From Vogesella fluminis (lineage in GTDB: Bacteria; Pseudomonadota; Gammaproteobacteria; Burkholderiales; Chromobacteriaceae): a stretch of DNA of 40,145 nt. The notes under the pieces were generated by a model that saw nothing but the letters and a program-made list of their open reading frames with translations, was not told where the DNA came from and did no database searches. Position numbers and translations under genes: made by a program. The stretch is from NCBI RefSeq assembly GCF_014652335.1, contig NZ_BMYP01000030.1, positions 1 to 40,145 on the forward strand. Reading direction: 5' to 3'. Positions 8,440 through 18,188 of the stretch are shown one piece after another (positions within the stretch are counted from its first letter, which is position 1; every line of letters starts with the position of its first letter).

Positions 8440-8760
8440 TTACTTGTTGCCGTAGACGTGTACGTGCAGGTGGAACACTTCCTGGCCGCCACCGCGCCCG
8501 GTGTTGATCGCGGTCTTGAAGCCGCGCTCCAGGCCCTGTTCGGCGGCCAGCTTCGGCACCAGCAGCAGCAGCTTGCCCAGCATCACCGCGTCGTCGGCGC
8601 CGCAGTGTGCCAGCGACTCGACGTGCCGTTTCGGCACCAGCAGGAAGTGCACATCGCCGGCCGGCTTGATGTCGTGGAAGGCCACCACGTCGTCGTCTTC
8701 GTATACCTTGTTGGCCGGGATGTCGCCGGCCGCAATCTTACAGAAAATACAATCGCTCAT
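8440..8760 (-). CDS. hinT: HIT-family purine nucleoside phosphoramidase (HinT-like)
   Basis: A 106-residue protein with SDCIFCKIAAGDIPANKVYE at the N terminus and the histidine triad HLHVHVYG at the C terminus, as in bacterial HinT. The family hydrolyses adenosine 5'-phosphoramidates and similar nucleotides in the cytosol. I chose the ATG at 8760; an in-frame GTG two codons upstream is possible. It sits between hisE and tatA, a conserved place in related genomes. Confidence 0.93.
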   Translation of the reverse strand: MSDCIFCKIAAGDIPANKVYEDDDVVAFHDIKPAGDVHFLLVPKRHVESLAHCGADDAVMLGKLLLLVPKLAAEQGLERGFKTAINTGRGGGQEVFHLHVHVYGNK

Positions 8761-8776
8761 GTTCACTCTCTATGTC

Positions 8777-9106
8777 TCAAGCCTGCGGGGTGCGCGCGGC
8801 CTTTTCATCGAGGCCGGAAATGCCTTCGCGGCGCTTCAGCTCTACCAGCACGTCTTCCGGGCGCAGGCCGTGATATGCCAGCAGCACCATGGAGTGGAAC
8901 CACAGGTCGGCCACTTCGCGCACCAGATGCAGGCGGTCCTTGTCCTTGGATGCCATCAGCACTTCGGCTGCCTCTTCCGCCACTTTCTTCAGGATCGCAT
9001 CCTCGCCCTTGTGGAACAGCGAAGCCACATAGGACGAACTGGGGCAGGATTCCTTGCGGGCTTCCAGCGTGTCACCAATGTGCTGTAATACGTCAGCGGC
9101 AATCAT
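8777..9106 (-). CDS. hisE: Phosphoribosyl-ATP diphosphatase HisE
   Basis: A 109-residue protein for the second step of histidine synthesis, PRATP to PRAMP plus diphosphate. It has the MazG-like [11 protein letters not shown] helix and [14 protein letters not shown], typical of HisE. The start at 9106 is preferred over an ATG six bases upstream because AAAGGA sits about six bases before it and directly abuts the other. It is a separate gene from hisI, as in many betaproteobacteria. Confidence 0.95.
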   Translation of the reverse strand: MIAADVLQHIGDTLEARKESCPSSSYVASLFHKGEDAILKKVAEEAAEVLMASKDKDRLHLVREVADLWFHSMVLLAYHGLRPEDVLVELKRREGISGLDEKAARTPQA

Positions 9107-9200
9107 GTGCATCCTTTCAAACCGTCAGCGCGGCCAGTATATGTCGATTCTGTGACAATTCGATAACAAGGCGTAGCAGGGGCAACCCTCGCCCTGCGAC

Positions 9201-9593
9201 TCAGTGCTGATGCCCGCCGTAGATGGCATGCGGATCCTTGAGCACCGCATCGGCGACTTGCCACTCGCCGTCGCGCAGCACGCGATAGAAGCAGCTTTCG
9301 CGGCCGGTGTGGCAGGCGATGCCGCCGGCCTGTTCGATCTGCATGGTGATAACGTCGCCGTCGCAGTCGAGGCGCAGTTCCTTCACCGTCTGCAGGTGGC
9401 CGGACTCCTCGCCCTTCTTCCACAGCTTCTGGCGCGAGCGCGTCCAGTAGTGGGCGATGCCGGTTTCTGCGGTCAGCTGCAGTGCCTCGCGGTTCATGTA
9501 GGCCACCATCAGCACGCGACCCGTGTTGGCATCCTGGGCGATGGCGACCACCAGCCCCTTGTCGTCCCACTTCACTTCATCCAGCCAGTTCAT
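9201..9593 (-). CDS. hisI: Phosphoribosyl-AMP cyclohydrolase HisI
   Basis: A 130-residue protein for the third histidine step, opening the purine ring of PRAMP. It contains [29 protein letters not shown] and the metal-site region LDCDGDVI, with [13 protein letters not shown] providing the further Cys/His ligands. The start at 9593 has GAGG nine bases upstream; the frame is open 22 codons further, but that extension looks unrelated to the family. A HisE domain is absent; hisE follows as its own gene. Confidence 0.95.
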   Translation of the reverse strand: MNWLDEVKWDDKGLVVAIAQDANTGRVLMVAYMNREALQLTAETGIAHYWTRSRQKLWKKGEESGHLQTVKELRLDCDGDVITMQIEQAGGIACHTGRESCFYRVLRDGEWQVADAVLKDPHAIYGGHQH

Positions 9594-9730
9594 GATTTCA
9601 AACCTCATTCGCCACAGAACCCACCGAAAACACGGAAAGAAAACCTTGTCATGCGACATCGGGCCACGTCCTACTCCAGCCGCGCTATTGGCCAGTTTCT
9701 GTATATTTCCGTGGATTCCGCGGCAAAAAA

Positions 9731-10498
9731 TTACAAGCGGACTTCGATGCCGGCGGCCCGCATCGCTTCTTTCGCCTGACGCACGGAGTACTCGCCGAAG
9801 TGGAAGATACTAGCAGCCAGCACCGCATCTGCTTTGCCCTGGATCACGCCTTCCACCAGATGTTGCAAATTGCCGACGCCGCCGGAGGCGATCACCGGCA
9901 CCGGCACCGCCTCGGATACCGCCCGGGTTAGCGGCAGGTTGAAGCCGATCTTGGTACCGTCGCGGTCCATGCTGGTGAGCAGGATTTCGCCGGCGCCGTA
10001 TTCGGCCATCCTGACCGCCCACTCCACTGCGTCCAGCCCGGTCGCCTTGCGCCCGCCGTGGGTGAAAATCTCCCAGCGGTCGTTGGCCGGGCTCACCGCC
10101 TTGGCGTCGACCGCCACCACGATGCACTGGCTGCCGAACTTGTCGGCGGCCTCGCGCACCAGCTCGGGATTGGTGATCGCCGCGGTGTTGATGCTGACCT
10201 TGTCGGCGCCGGCGCCCAGCAGGCGGCGGATATCGGCCACCTGGCGCACGCCGCCGCCCACCGTCAGCGGGATGAACACCTGCTCCGCCACCGATTCGAT
10301 CACGTTGAGGATCAGGTCGCGGTCGTCGGAACTGGCGGTAATGTCGAGGAAGGTCAGCTCGTCGGCGCCCTGTTCGTTATAGCGTTTGGCGATTTCAACC
10401 GGATCGCCGGCATCGCGCAGGCCGACAAAATTGATGCCCTTGACCACGCGACCGGCGGTCACGTCCAGGCAGGGGATGATGCGTTTGGCTAGGGACAT
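9731..10498 (-). CDS. hisF: Imidazole glycerol phosphate synthase subunit HisF
   Basis: A 255-residue (beta/alpha)8 barrel starting [21 protein letters not shown], with the catalytic Asp in CLDV and a second in TSMDRDGTK, plus phosphate-binding VGGGVR and IASGGVG. It converts PRFAR and HisH-derived ammonia to IGP and AICAR. An upstream in-frame extension of 20 codons crosses the inverted 12-mer pair and is rejected as the start. It lies 66 bp after hisA. Confidence 0.97.
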   Translation of the reverse strand: MSLAKRIIPCLDVTAGRVVKGINFVGLRDAGDPVEIAKRYNEQGADELTFLDITASSDDRDLILNVIESVAEQVFIPLTVGGGVRQVADIRRLLGAGADKVSINTAAITNPELVREAADKFGSQCIVVAVDAKAVSPANDRWEIFTHGGRKATGLDAVEWAVRMAEYGAGEILLTSMDRDGTKIGFNLPLTRAVSEAVPVPVIASGGVGNLQHLVEGVIQGKADAVLAASIFHFGEYSVRQAKEAMRAAGIEVRL

Positions 10499-10512
10499 GA
10501 TGTTCTGTACTG

Positions 10513-10544
10513 AAGGTTGGCCGCAAACGCTTGCGGCCAACCTT
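10513..10544. repeat. Inverted pair of the dispersed 12-mer between hisA and hisF
   Basis: AAGGTTGGCCGCAA (10513-10526), four bases, then TTGCGGCCAACCTT (10531-10544). This is a perfect 14-bp stem with a 4-base loop and no following T-run on either side. It fills most of the 66-bp gap inside an operon. Confidence 0.9.
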
Positions 10545-10564
10545 GAAGGTGATTGCAAACTGCG

Positions 10565-11308
10565 TCAGGCTTCGGACAACTCGTCCGCCAGCGTCTGCGC
10601 GGCAGCGAAATCGATGCTGCCCTCGTAGATGGCGCGACCGGTAATGGCGCCCTCGATGCCTTCGCTCTCCACCGCGCACAGGTTGCGCACATCGTCGAGA
10701 TTGGTCAGGCCGCCGGAAGCGATCACCGGCACGCTCAGTGCCTGCGCCAGCTTGACAGTGGCGTCGATGTTGACGCCGTTCATCATGCCGTCGCGGCCGA
10801 TGTCGGTGTAGATCACCGAGTTCACGCCGTAATCCTCGAAGCGCCTGGCAAGGTCGATCACGTTGTGGGTGGTGACCTTGGCCCAGCCGTCGATGGCGAC
10901 CATGCCGTCCTTGGCGTCCAGGCCGACGATCACCTGGCCGGGGAAGGCATCGCAGGCGTCGTGCAGAAAGCCCGGATTCTTCACCGCAGCAGTGCCGATG
11001 ATCACGTATTTCAGACCCAGGTCGAAGTATTTCTCGATGGTATCCAGGTCACGGATGCCGCCGCCGAGCTGTACCGGCATGTCGTCACCGACCGCACCGA
11101 GAATGTCGCGGATCACCGACAGGTTCTTCGGTTTGCCGGCGAAGGCGCCGTTCAGATCCACCAGATGCAGGCGGCGTGCGCCCCGATCGCGCCAGTGCAG
11201 CGCAACTTTCACGGGGTCGTCGGAGAATACGGTGGCATCGTCCATCACGCCCTGTTTCAGGCGTACGCATTGGCCATCCTTGAGGTCGATAGCAGGTATC
11301 AGCAACAT
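10565..11308 (-). CDS. hisA: ProFAR isomerase HisA
   Basis: A 247-residue (beta/alpha)8 barrel, paralogous to HisF, starting [20 protein letters not shown]. It has the catalytic Asp in AIDLKDG and a second in YTDIGRDGM, and phosphate-binding GGGIR and ASGGL. It isomerises ProFAR to PRFAR, feeding HisHF. It is 24 bp after hisH in the his operon. Confidence 0.97.
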   Translation of the reverse strand: MLLIPAIDLKDGQCVRLKQGVMDDATVFSDDPVKVALHWRDRGARRLHLVDLNGAFAGKPKNLSVIRDILGAVGDDMPVQLGGGIRDLDTIEKYFDLGLKYVIIGTAAVKNPGFLHDACDAFPGQVIVGLDAKDGMVAIDGWAKVTTHNVIDLARRFEDYGVNSVIYTDIGRDGMMNGVNIDATVKLAQALSVPVIASGGLTNLDDVRNLCAVESEGIEGAITGRAIYEGSIDFAAAQTLADELSEA

Positions 11309-11332
11309 GGTGCGAACAGAATCTTCGGTAAG

Positions 11333-11974
11333 TTAAACAGCGCCATCCCAGACCAGGAAGTTCTTCATCATCTGAAGCCCGGCACGATGGCTCTTTTCGG
11401 TGTGAAATTGGGTGGCAAAGATATTGCCACGTCCGACGATACAGGAAAACCGTTCGGGGTACTCGCTTTGTGCCAGCGTCAGCTGCGGCTCTTGCGGTAC
11501 AAAGTGGTAACTGTGCACAAAATAGAAACGTTCACCGTCCTCAATGCCGGCAAACAGCGGATGCGGCCGGGTCTGGAACACGCGGTTCCAGCCCATGTGC
11601 GGCACTTTCAGGCGCTCGCCGTGCGCGTCGCGCAGGTTGGCCGCAAAGCGTTTGACCTCGCCCTTGAAAATGCCAAGGCCGGGGGTGTCGCCCTCCTCGC
11701 TGTATTCGAACAGCAGCTGCGCGCCGACGCAGATGCCGAAGAACGGTTTGCTTTGCGTGGTCTCGCGCACCGCGTCAGCCAGCCCGTACGCGTTCAACTC
11801 GCGCATGCAGTCGGGCATCGCGCCCTGGCCGGGAAACACCACCTTGTCCGCTTTCACCACCCGCTCCGGATCGGAGGTCAGGAAAATGTCGGCGCCGATG
11901 TCGTTAACACTCTGCACGGATTTCAGCACCGAGTGCAGATTGCCCATGCCGTAATCGATGACAGCTACTTTCAT
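11333..11974 (-). CDS. hisH: Imidazole glycerol phosphate synthase glutamine amidotransferase HisH
   Basis: A 213-residue class I amidotransferase with nucleophile Cys in [12 protein letters not shown] and the His/Glu of the triad in [14 protein letters not shown]. It supplies ammonia to HisF. The start overlaps the hisB stop by 4 bp. A dispersed 12-mer copy (11634-11645) encodes part of FAANLRD. Confidence 0.97.
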   Translation of the reverse strand: MKVAVIDYGMGNLHSVLKSVQSVNDIGADIFLTSDPERVVKADKVVFPGQGAMPDCMRELNAYGLADAVRETTQSKPFFGICVGAQLLFEYSEEGDTPGLGIFKGEVKRFAANLRDAHGERLKVPHMGWNRVFQTRPHPLFAGIEDGERFYFVHSYHFVPQEPQLTLAQSEYPERFSCIVGRGNIFATQFHTEKSHRAGLQMMKNFLVWDGAV

Positions 11975-12564
11975 GCAGTCAGCGTCCCTTTGGTCGATGG
12001 CGTGATGCCGGCCATGCGCTCGTCGAACTCCACCGCCATGCGCAGCGCACGGCCGAAGGCCTTGAATACCGTCTCCGCCTGGTGATGGCTGTTCACGCCA
12101 CGCAGGTTGTCAATGTGCAGCGTCACCATGCTGTGGTTGACGAAGCCGTGGAAGAATTCGCTGAACAGGTCGACGTCGAAACCGCCTATACAGGCGCGGG
12201 TAAACGGAATGTGGTACTGCAGGCCGGGGCGGCCGGACAGGTCGATCACCACCCGGCTCAGCGCCTCGTCCAGCGGCACGTAGGCGTGGCCGTAGCGGCG
12301 AATGCCCTTCTTGTCGCCGATGGCCCGGGCAAAGGCCTGGCCCAGCGTGATGCCGATGTCTTCGACGGTATGGTGGGCGTCGATGTGCAGGTCGCCGCGC
12401 GCGCTGATGTCGAGGTCGATCAGGCCGTGGCGGGCGATCTGGTCCAGCATGTGATCGAGAAACGGCACCCCGGTGTCGAAGCGGCCGACGCCGCTGCCGT
12501 CGAGATTGACGGTGGCGGTGATCTGGGTTTCCAGGGTGTTGCGGGTAACGGTAGCGGTGCGCAT
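11971..12564 (-). CDS. hisB: Imidazoleglycerol-phosphate dehydratase HisB
   Basis: A 197-residue monofunctional dehydratase without the N-terminal phosphatase domain of the enteric enzyme. The metal-binding motifs [10 protein letters not shown] and [13 protein letters not shown] are both present. It converts IGP to imidazole acetol phosphate. It lies 6 bp after hisC and overlaps hisH. Confidence 0.97.
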   Translation of the reverse strand: MRTATVTRNTLETQITATVNLDGSGVGRFDTGVPFLDHMLDQIARHGLIDLDISARGDLHIDAHHTVEDIGITLGQAFARAIGDKKGIRRYGHAYVPLDEALSRVVIDLSGRPGLQYHIPFTRACIGGFDVDLFSEFFHGFVNHSMVTLHIDNLRGVNSHHQAETVFKAFGRALRMAVEFDERMAGITPSTKGTLTA

Positions 12565-12570
12565 GGTGGC

Positions 12571-13647
12571 TCAGGCAAAGTAGGTGGTGATCGCGGCCAG
12601 GACCGCGGTGTTTTCGTCCGGGCTGCCGATGGTCAGGCGCAGGCAGTTGGCCAGCAGCGGATGGTAGCCGTGCAGGTTTTTCACCAGAATGCGCGCCTCT
12701 TTCAGCGCGGCAAACAGCGCCGGCGCATCCGGCACGCGCACGGTGAGGAAGTTGGCCTCCGACGGGAACACCTTCAGCTGCGGCAGCGCACTCAGTGCTG
12801 CGGCCAACCTTTCGCGTTCGCGACGCAATTCCGCCGCCTGCGCGTCGAATACCGCGATGTGGCGCAGCGCGAACTTGGCGGCGGCCTGGGTCAGCACGTT
12901 GATGTTGTACGGCGGGCGCACCTTGTCCAGCTGCGCGATCACCTCCGGGTGACCGGCGGCGTAGCCCAGACGCAGCCCGGCCAGACCCAGCTTGGACAGC
13001 GTGCGCATCACGATCAGGCGCTCGTGGCTGCCGGCCAGATCCATGAAGCTGTCGTCGGCAAACGCCTGGTAGGCCTCGTCGACCACCACCAGCCCCGGGG
13101 CGGCATCGAGAATCGCCTGCACCTCGGCGCGGGCAAAGCGCGGCCCGGTCGGGTTGTTGGGGTAGGACACGAACACCACCGCCGGCTGTTCGCTGGCGAT
13201 GGCGGCCAGCGTGGCCGGCAGGTCGAGGCTGAAATCGGCGGCCAGCGGCACGCCGACGTAGCGCACGCGCGAGAACTGCGCATTGAGCCGGTACATCACG
13301 AAGGATGGCTCCAGCGCCAGCACCACGGTGTCGGAGGCGGCCAGTGCCTGGGTGATCAGGGTGATGATTTCGTCGGAGCCGTTGCCGAGGATGACATCGG
13401 CGGCGGCGGGGATGGCAAAGGCCGCCTTGAGCTGCTCCTTCAACCCATCGCCGTGCGGGTCGGGGTAACGGTTGAGGGCGACATCGGCCAGGGTCAGGCC
13501 CAGTTCGCTGCGCAGCGATTCCGGCAGGCGGTACGGGTTTTCCATGGCGTCCAGCTTGATAAAGCCGGCGGCATCGGCAACGTGGTAGGCCTGCATGGCC
13601 AGCACGTCGGGGCGGAACAGCTGCTGTATAGACATTTTATTCGACAT
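12571..13647 (-). CDS. hisC: Histidinol-phosphate aminotransferase HisC
   Basis: About 358 residues from the chosen ATG (MSNKMSIQQLFRPDVLAM). It is a fold-type I PLP enzyme with the PLP lysine in MRTLSKLGLAGLRLGYA, NPTGP and the Asp/Tyr stretch VVVDEAYQAF. It transaminates imidazole acetol phosphate with glutamate. The start is uncertain by four codons (second ATG at 13635); upstream codons (to 13695) look non-conserved. It is separated from hisD by 200 bp, the longest gap in the his run. Confidence 0.95.
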   Translation of the reverse strand: MSNKMSIQQLFRPDVLAMQAYHVADAAGFIKLDAMENPYRLPESLRSELGLTLADVALNRYPDPHGDGLKEQLKAAFAIPAAADVILGNGSDEIITLITQALAASDTVVLALEPSFVMYRLNAQFSRVRYVGVPLAADFSLDLPATLAAIASEQPAVVFVSYPNNPTGPRFARAEVQAILDAAPGLVVVDEAYQAFADDSFMDLAGSHERLIVMRTLSKLGLAGLRLGYAAGHPEVIAQLDKVRPPYNINVLTQAAAKFALRHIAVFDAQAAELRRERERLAAALSALPQLKVFPSEANFLTVRVPDAPALFAALKEARILVKNLHGYHPLLANCLRLTIGSPDENTAVLAAITTYFA

Positions 13648-13848
13648 TTCGTTACCGGCGGTGCCGGATGGAACTGCCGGCAAAGCCCGACACAATCAAT
13701 TCACAAGACTTTCATCCTACCTGTTTTGGCAGGGGGCGCCTAGCGCCGCGACGGCTTTTCTGCGGCAGCGCAGCAGCGTGACGCCGCTGCACCATGACAT
13801 GAAAATGGCCAGCAGTGCCGGCCATGACAAGACAGGGTCGCCGCGCAC
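13648..13848 (-). other. 200-bp gap between hisD and hisC with small hairpins
   Basis: No convincing ORF. It holds ATGGCC/GGCCAT arms (13805-13810 and 13820-13825), followed on the minus strand by TTTTC, and a GGCGC/GCGCC palindrome (13735-13747). Either might slow transcription between hisD and hisC. No histidine-rich leader peptide is evident. Confidence 0.4.
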
Positions 13849-15150
13849 TCAGTCGGCGGCCGGGTCCAGTCGCAGTTCGGCGGCGCGGGCGTGGGCGGTC
13901 AGGCCCTCGCCATGCGCCAGGATGCTGGCGATCTGGCCCAGCTTCTGCGCGCCGGCGTGCGACACGCGGATCAGGCTGCTGCGCTTCTGGAAGTCATACA
14001 CCCCCAGCGGGCTGGCGAAGCGCGCGGTGCGGCTGGTCGGCAGCACGTGGTTGGGGCCGGCGCAGTAGTCGCCCAGGCTCTCCGAGGTGAAGCGGCCCAT
14101 GAAGATGGCACCGGCGTGGCGCAGCTTGTCCAGCCACGCCTCCGGCTCGGCCACCGACAGTTCCAGATGTTCCGGCGCGATGTAGTTGGAGATGGCGCAG
14201 GCCTCGTCCAGGTCGCGCACCTCAATCAGCGCGCCACGGTTGGCAAGGCTCTGCTCGATGATGGCGCGGCGCGGCATGGCCGGCAGCAGCTTCGCTATGC
14301 TGGCCTCGACGCGGGCGAGGTAGTCGGCCGACAGACACAACAGGATGGCCTGCGCGATCTCGTCGTGCTCGGCTTGGCTGAACAGGTCCATCGCGATCCA
14401 GTCCGGATCGGTGTCGCCGTCGCAGATCACCAGGATCTCGGACGGGCCGGCCACCATGTCGATGCCGACCACACCGAACACGCGGCGCTTGGCGGCGGCG
14501 ACGTAGGCATTGCCGGGGCCGGTGATCTTGTCCACCTGCGGCACGCTCTCGGTGCCGTAGGCCAGCGCGGCGACGGCCTGCGCACCGCCACAGGTGAACA
14601 CCTTGTCGACACCGGCAATGAAGGCGGCGGCCAGCACCAGGTCGTTGCGCTCGCCGTTCGGCGTCGGCACCACCATGATGATCTCGCCGACGCCGGCCAC
14701 CTTGGCCGGCAGCGCATTCATCAGTACCGAGCTGGGATAGGCAGCCTTGCCACCCGGCACGTAGATGCCGACGCGGTCCAGCGGCGTCACCTGCTGGCCA
14801 AGCAGGGTGCCGTCCTCGTCCTCGTAGCTCCACGAGTGCGCCAGCTGCTTCTCGTGATAGCGGCGCACGCGCTCGGCGGCGGCTTCCAGCGCGGTGCGCA
14901 CGTGCGCCGGCAGGCGGGCGTGCGCGGCCTGCAGCTGCTCGCGGCTCAGCGTCAGCGCCGCCATGTCGGCCACGCTCATGCGGTCGAAACGGTTGGTGTA
15001 CTCCACCACCGCCGCATCGCCACGGGCTTTCACGTCGTCGCAGATGGCGGCCACGGCGGCATCGACCGCCGGGTCCTGCGCGGTTTCAAAGGCCAGCAGC
15101 GCCTTGAGGCGGGCATCGAAATCGGCTTGGGAGGAAGACAGGCGTTGCAT
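13849..15150 (-). CDS. hisD: Histidinol dehydrogenase HisD
   Basis: A 433-residue enzyme for the last two steps, histidinol to histidine with 2 NAD. Family motifs are [20 protein letters not shown], the zinc-site region [14 protein letters not shown], and [14 protein letters not shown] near the C terminus. The length is normal. It lies 57 bp after hisG; the gap contains an inverted 12-mer pair. Confidence 0.97.
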   Translation of the reverse strand: MQRLSSSQADFDARLKALLAFETAQDPAVDAAVAAICDDVKARGDAAVVEYTNRFDRMSVADMAALTLSREQLQAAHARLPAHVRTALEAAAERVRRYHEKQLAHSWSYEDEDGTLLGQQVTPLDRVGIYVPGGKAAYPSSVLMNALPAKVAGVGEIIMVVPTPNGERNDLVLAAAFIAGVDKVFTCGGAQAVAALAYGTESVPQVDKITGPGNAYVAAAKRRVFGVVGIDMVAGPSEILVICDGDTDPDWIAMDLFSQAEHDEIAQAILLCLSADYLARVEASIAKLLPAMPRRAIIEQSLANRGALIEVRDLDEACAISNYIAPEHLELSVAEPEAWLDKLRHAGAIFMGRFTSESLGDYCAGPNHVLPTSRTARFASPLGVYDFQKRSSLIRVSHAGAQKLGQIASILAHGEGLTAHARAAELRLDPAAD

Positions 15151-15168
15151 GGTTACGGCTCCATAGGC

Positions 15169-15196
15169 TTGCGGCCAACCTCAAGGTTGGCCGCAA
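15169..15196. repeat. Inverted pair of the dispersed 12-mer between hisG and hisD
   Basis: TTGCGGCCAACCT (15169-15181), CA, AGGTTGGCCGCAA (15184-15196): a perfect 13-bp inverted repeat with a 2-base centre in the 57-bp gap. The orientation is head-to-head, opposite to the hisA/hisF pair. There is no T-run, so it is not a typical terminator. Confidence 0.9.
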
Positions 15197-15207
15197 CGGG
15201 CATAGGC

Positions 15208-15849
15208 TTACTGCGACACCGCGCCGGCGAAGGCGTCCAGCACCGGCTGGATGGTGTCGTACTTGAGTTTGAGTGCGGCCTGATTCACCACCAGTCGCGA
15301 GCTGATGTCGATGATCTGTTCCACCGCCTGCAGGTTGTTGGCTTTCAGCGTGCTGCCGGTGGACACCAGATCGACGATGGCGTCAGCAAGGCCGACCAGC
15401 GGCGCCAGTTCCATCGAGCCGTACAGCTTGATGATGTCGACGTGCACGCCCTTGGCGGCGAAATGCTCGCGCGCGATCTGCGGGTACTTGGTGGCGATTT
15501 TCAGGCGCGCGCCGTGCTTGACCGCGGCGTCGTAGTCGAAGCCGTTTTCCACCGCCACCATCATCTTGCACTTGGCGATGTTGAGGTCCAGCGGCTGGTA
15601 CAGGCCGGCACCGCCGTGCTCGATCAGCACGTCGCGCCCGGCAATGCCGAGATCGGCGGCGCCGTACTGCACGTAGGTGGGCACATCGGACGCGCGCACG
15701 ATCACCAGCCGCACGTCGGGACGGTTGGTGCCGATGATCAGCTTGCGCGATGCTTCCGGCGCTTCGGCGGGCTCGATGCCGGCGGCGGCCAGCAAGGGCA
15801 GGGTTTCTTCAAAAATGCGGCCCTTCGAGAGGGCGATGGTCAGGGTCAT
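15208..15849 (-). CDS. hisG: ATP phosphoribosyltransferase catalytic subunit HisG (short form)
   Basis: A 213-residue protein with [20 protein letters not shown] at the start, [10 protein letters not shown], and the PRPP-binding [14 protein letters not shown]. It catalyses the committed step, ATP plus PRPP to PRATP. It lacks the C-terminal regulatory domain of long HisG, so by family knowledge it needs HisZ, which is not in the window. The start is set at MTLT; six more in-frame codons are open upstream. It is the first his gene, 27 bp after ycgR. Confidence 0.96.
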   Translation of the reverse strand: MTLTIALSKGRIFEETLPLLAAAGIEPAEAPEASRKLIIGTNRPDVRLVIVRASDVPTYVQYGAADLGIAGRDVLIEHGGAGLYQPLDLNIAKCKMMVAVENGFDYDAAVKHGARLKIATKYPQIAREHFAAKGVHVDIIKLYGSMELAPLVGLADAIVDLVSTGSTLKANNLQAVEQIIDISSRLVVNQAALKLKYDTIQPVLDAFAGAVSQ

Positions 15850-15876
15850 GGTATTGATGCGTTGCAATAATTGGGG

Positions 15877-16641
15877 TCAGCGTACCAGAGCACGGCGTTC
15901 GCGCTCAAGGTTGGCCACATAACGTTGCACCATGGTCTCGCGCGGAGTGTTCATATTGGCGAAGCAGCATCCGGCACGAACGCTATCCTGGCCATTCTTG
16001 TGCTGCACCGGAATCAGGTGACGGATTTCCAGCTGCACCTGCAGCACGCCGAACGGCTTCAGCTCGATCGACACCTGGTATTGGTCACCGGAATGGAACT
16101 TGGCCGCCTGCACCGGCGACAGCATCAGCGCGGCACCGCCGAGGCTGATGTCGGCCAGCGGCAACGCCAGTTCGCCAACAGGATGATCCAGGAACTGGCA
16201 CAGCACCGGGCTGGCGATCGGGGTCGGAATGCGGAAGAACTCGCGGCGCTGCAGCTTAATCACCTGCTCCGGCAAATCCACCTCGAAGGCGTCGCCGCCC
16301 TGGTAGCGAATGCGGCGCGGCTGGCCGGTGGTGAACTGGGTCTTGACCCCGGCCGGCGAACAGACATAGATGTTGCGCCCGCTCTCCAGGAACAGCTTGT
16401 TGGCATGCTCGTTGGCACCCCAGTCCAGCACCATGGTATGGGCGGCGCTATCCAGGTCCAGGATGCGGGTCAGGATGAAGGATTTTCCCTTGTTGGAAAA
16501 CACCGTCACCATCTGCCCCTGCTGCAAGATGCCGCGCAGGTGATGCACCACTTCAGCCGTACTGGTCAGCGTGTATTTGCTCAGGTCTATGCTAGGCGGG
16601 GTGCTGCCACTGGCGGCACCAGGCGTGAGGTCATCGGTCAC
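15877..16641 (-). CDS. ycgR: YcgR-type flagellar brake, c-di-GMP-binding PilZ protein
   Basis: 254 residues. The N-terminal ~30-125 resembles the YcgR domain; the PilZ domain follows (~128-240), with both c-di-GMP ligands visible: RREFFR (residues 132-137) and DISLGG (164-169). The family slows flagellar rotation when c-di-GMP is high. It sits between the cox cluster and hisG, 27 bp from hisG, so some his transcripts may start upstream of it. A one-mismatch copy of the dispersed 12-mer lies at its 3' end (15908-15919). Confidence 0.9.
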   Translation of the reverse strand: MTDDLTPGAASGSTPPSIDLSKYTLTSTAEVVHHLRGILQQGQMVTVFSNKGKSFILTRILDLDSAAHTMVLDWGANEHANKLFLESGRNIYVCSPAGVKTQFTTGQPRRIRYQGGDAFEVDLPEQVIKLQRREFFRIPTPIASPVLCQFLDHPVGELALPLADISLGGAALMLSPVQAAKFHSGDQYQVSIELKPFGVLQVQLEIRHLIPVQHKNGQDSVRAGCCFANMNTPRETMVQRYVANLERERRALVR

Positions 16642-16693
16642 GGTTACGACGTCCGGAATGCAGTAGTAAGGGATACAACGGTCACTACGCAGT

Positions 16694-17281
16694 TTAACCC
16701 AATAAGGCCTTTACATCATGGGCGATATCGCCGGCCGGTGTGGCATAGGGCAAATACACCCGCAACTTGCCGTCCCGGTCGAACAGATAGCTGCCGGCGC
16801 TGTGATCCACGGTGTAGCCGCCACCGGCGGCCGGCTGGCGCTGGGCGATGATCTTGAACTGGCGGCTTACAGCGGCGATTTCCGCCTCGCTGCCGGTCAG
16901 GCCGAGAAAGCGCCGGTCGAAATGCGGGACGTAGCCGGCCAGCACCGCCGGCGTGTCGCGCTGCGGGTCGACGCTGACGAACAGCACCTGCAGCCGTTCG
17001 CCATCGGCGCCCAGCTGCTTCGCCACCTGGGCGAACTCCAGCATGGTGGTCGGGCATACGTCCGGGCAGTGGGTATAGCCGAAGAACAGTGCCACCACCT
17101 TGCCCCTGAATTCATCCAGCGCGTGGCGCTTGCCGTCATGGCCGGTAAGGGTGAACGGCTGGCCGAAGCTGGCGCCGCTGATGTCGGTACCCTTGAATGC
17201 CGGTGGCGGCGGCGCGCCATTGCAGGCGGCCAATCCGGTCATCACGGCAACAAGCAGCAGCAAACGTACAAGCAGGAACAT
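16694..17281 (-). CDS. SCO1/SenC copper chaperone lipoprotein
   Basis: 195 residues from the ATG at 17281. A lipobox, LAAC (residues 17-20), predicts a lipoprotein. The thioredoxin-like domain has the copper-binding CPDVC (C72, C76) and His160 in VDHSAG. The family delivers copper to the CuA site of cytochrome c oxidase subunit II. A GTG start at 17293, overlapping ctaB by 8 bp, is possible but would add only four codons. It is the last gene of the oxidase assembly run. Confidence 0.93.
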   Translation of the reverse strand: MFLLVRLLLLVAVMTGLAACNGAPPPPAFKGTDISGASFGQPFTLTGHDGKRHALDEFRGKVVALFFGYTHCPDVCPTTMLEFAQVAKQLGADGERLQVLFVSVDPQRDTPAVLAGYVPHFDRRFLGLTGSEAEIAAVSRQFKIIAQRQPAAGGGYTVDHSAGSYLFDRDGKLRVYLPYATPAGDIAHDVKALLG

Positions 17282-17285
17282 GGTG

Positions 17286-18188
17286 TCATCCACTCAGGGG
17301 CAGGAAAAAGACGCGGTCAAGCAGCAGGGCAGCGAACAGCCAGGTCAGGAACTGGATCGACCAGCGGAAGCAGCGCCGCGCGGAGTCGTCAGCATAATGA
17401 CGGTGCAGGCGGGCGGCAAGCTGCACAAAGCGCGCATTGAGCGGCAGGATGGCCAGCAGATACACCGCCCCCGCCGCCTGCAGCGCCAGCGGCAGCAGGG
17501 TCACCGCCGCCAGCAGCACGGTGTAGAGCAGGATGGACAGCGTGGTGAACGGCTGGCCGTGGGTCAGCGGCAGCATTGGCAGGCCGGCGCGGGCGTAGTC
17601 GTCGCGGCGGTACAGCGCCAGCGCCCAGAAGTGCGGCGGCGTCCAGGTGTAGATGATCAGGAACAGCACCATCGCCATCGCGCTGACCTCCCCGGTCATC
17701 GCCGCCCAGCCGAGGATGGGCGGCATCGCGCCGCTGGCGCCGCCGATCACGATGTTCTGCGGCGTGTTCGGTTTCAGCAGCAGGGTGTAGACGATGGCGT
17801 AGCCGGCAAAGGTAGCCAGGGTCAGCCACGCGGTCAGCGCGTTGACCAGCGCGATCAGCAGCGCCATGCCCAGCCCCAGCGCGCTCAGCGCCACCAGCAG
17901 CGTCTCGGCCGCCCCCAGCTCGCCGCTGGCGGTGGCGCGGCGCGCGGTGCGGCGCATGCGCGCGTCGATGGTGCGTTCCACCAGGCAGTTGATCATCGCC
18001 GCGGCACCGGCCACCAGCGCGATGCCGAGCGTGGCGGCCAGCATGCGGCCGGGGTCGGGCCAGCCCGGCACCGCCAGCACCATGCCGATCACGGCGCAGA
18101 ACACGATCAGCGCCACCACTTTCGGTTTCGCCAGCTGCCACAGGGCACCGGCATGACGACGCAGGGAGGGGGCGGTCAGGGCAGTCAT
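17286..18188 (-). CDS. ctaB: Protoheme IX farnesyltransferase (heme O synthase)
   Basis: A 300-residue multi-pass UbiA-family prenyltransferase. It starts MTALTAPSLRRHAGALWQLA and has the first Asp-rich site NCLVERTIDARMRRTARR and the second YTWTPPHFWALAL. It converts heme B to heme O for CtaA. The ATG overlaps the ctaA stop by 4 bp; a longer open frame upstream (to 18833) is only read-through of the ctaA antiframe. Confidence 0.95.
   Translation of the reverse strand: MTALTAPSLRRHAGALWQLAKPKVVALIVFCAVIGMVLAVPGWPDPGRMLAATLGIALVAGAAAMINCLVERTIDARMRRTARRATASGELGAAETLLVALSALGLGMALLIALVNALTAWLTLATFAGYAIVYTLLLKPNTPQNIVIGGASGAMPPILGWAAMTGEVSAMAMVLFLIIYTWTPPHFWALALYRRDDYARAGLPMLPLTHGQPFTTLSILLYTVLLAAVTLLPLALQAAGAVYLLAILPLNARFVQLAARLHRHYADDSARRCFRWSIQFLTWLFAALLLDRVFFLPLSG

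Noticed and set aside
12082-13743. 553-codon open frame on the plus strand
   Set aside because: Antisense to hisB and hisC, which are unmistakable.
13891-15870. 659-codon open frame on the plus strand
   Set aside because: Antisense to hisD and hisG.
15908-15919. Near-copy of the 12-mer in ycgR (AGGTTGGCCACA)
   Set aside because: One mismatch in the core; noted but not counted among the exact copies, like the one at 32123-32134.
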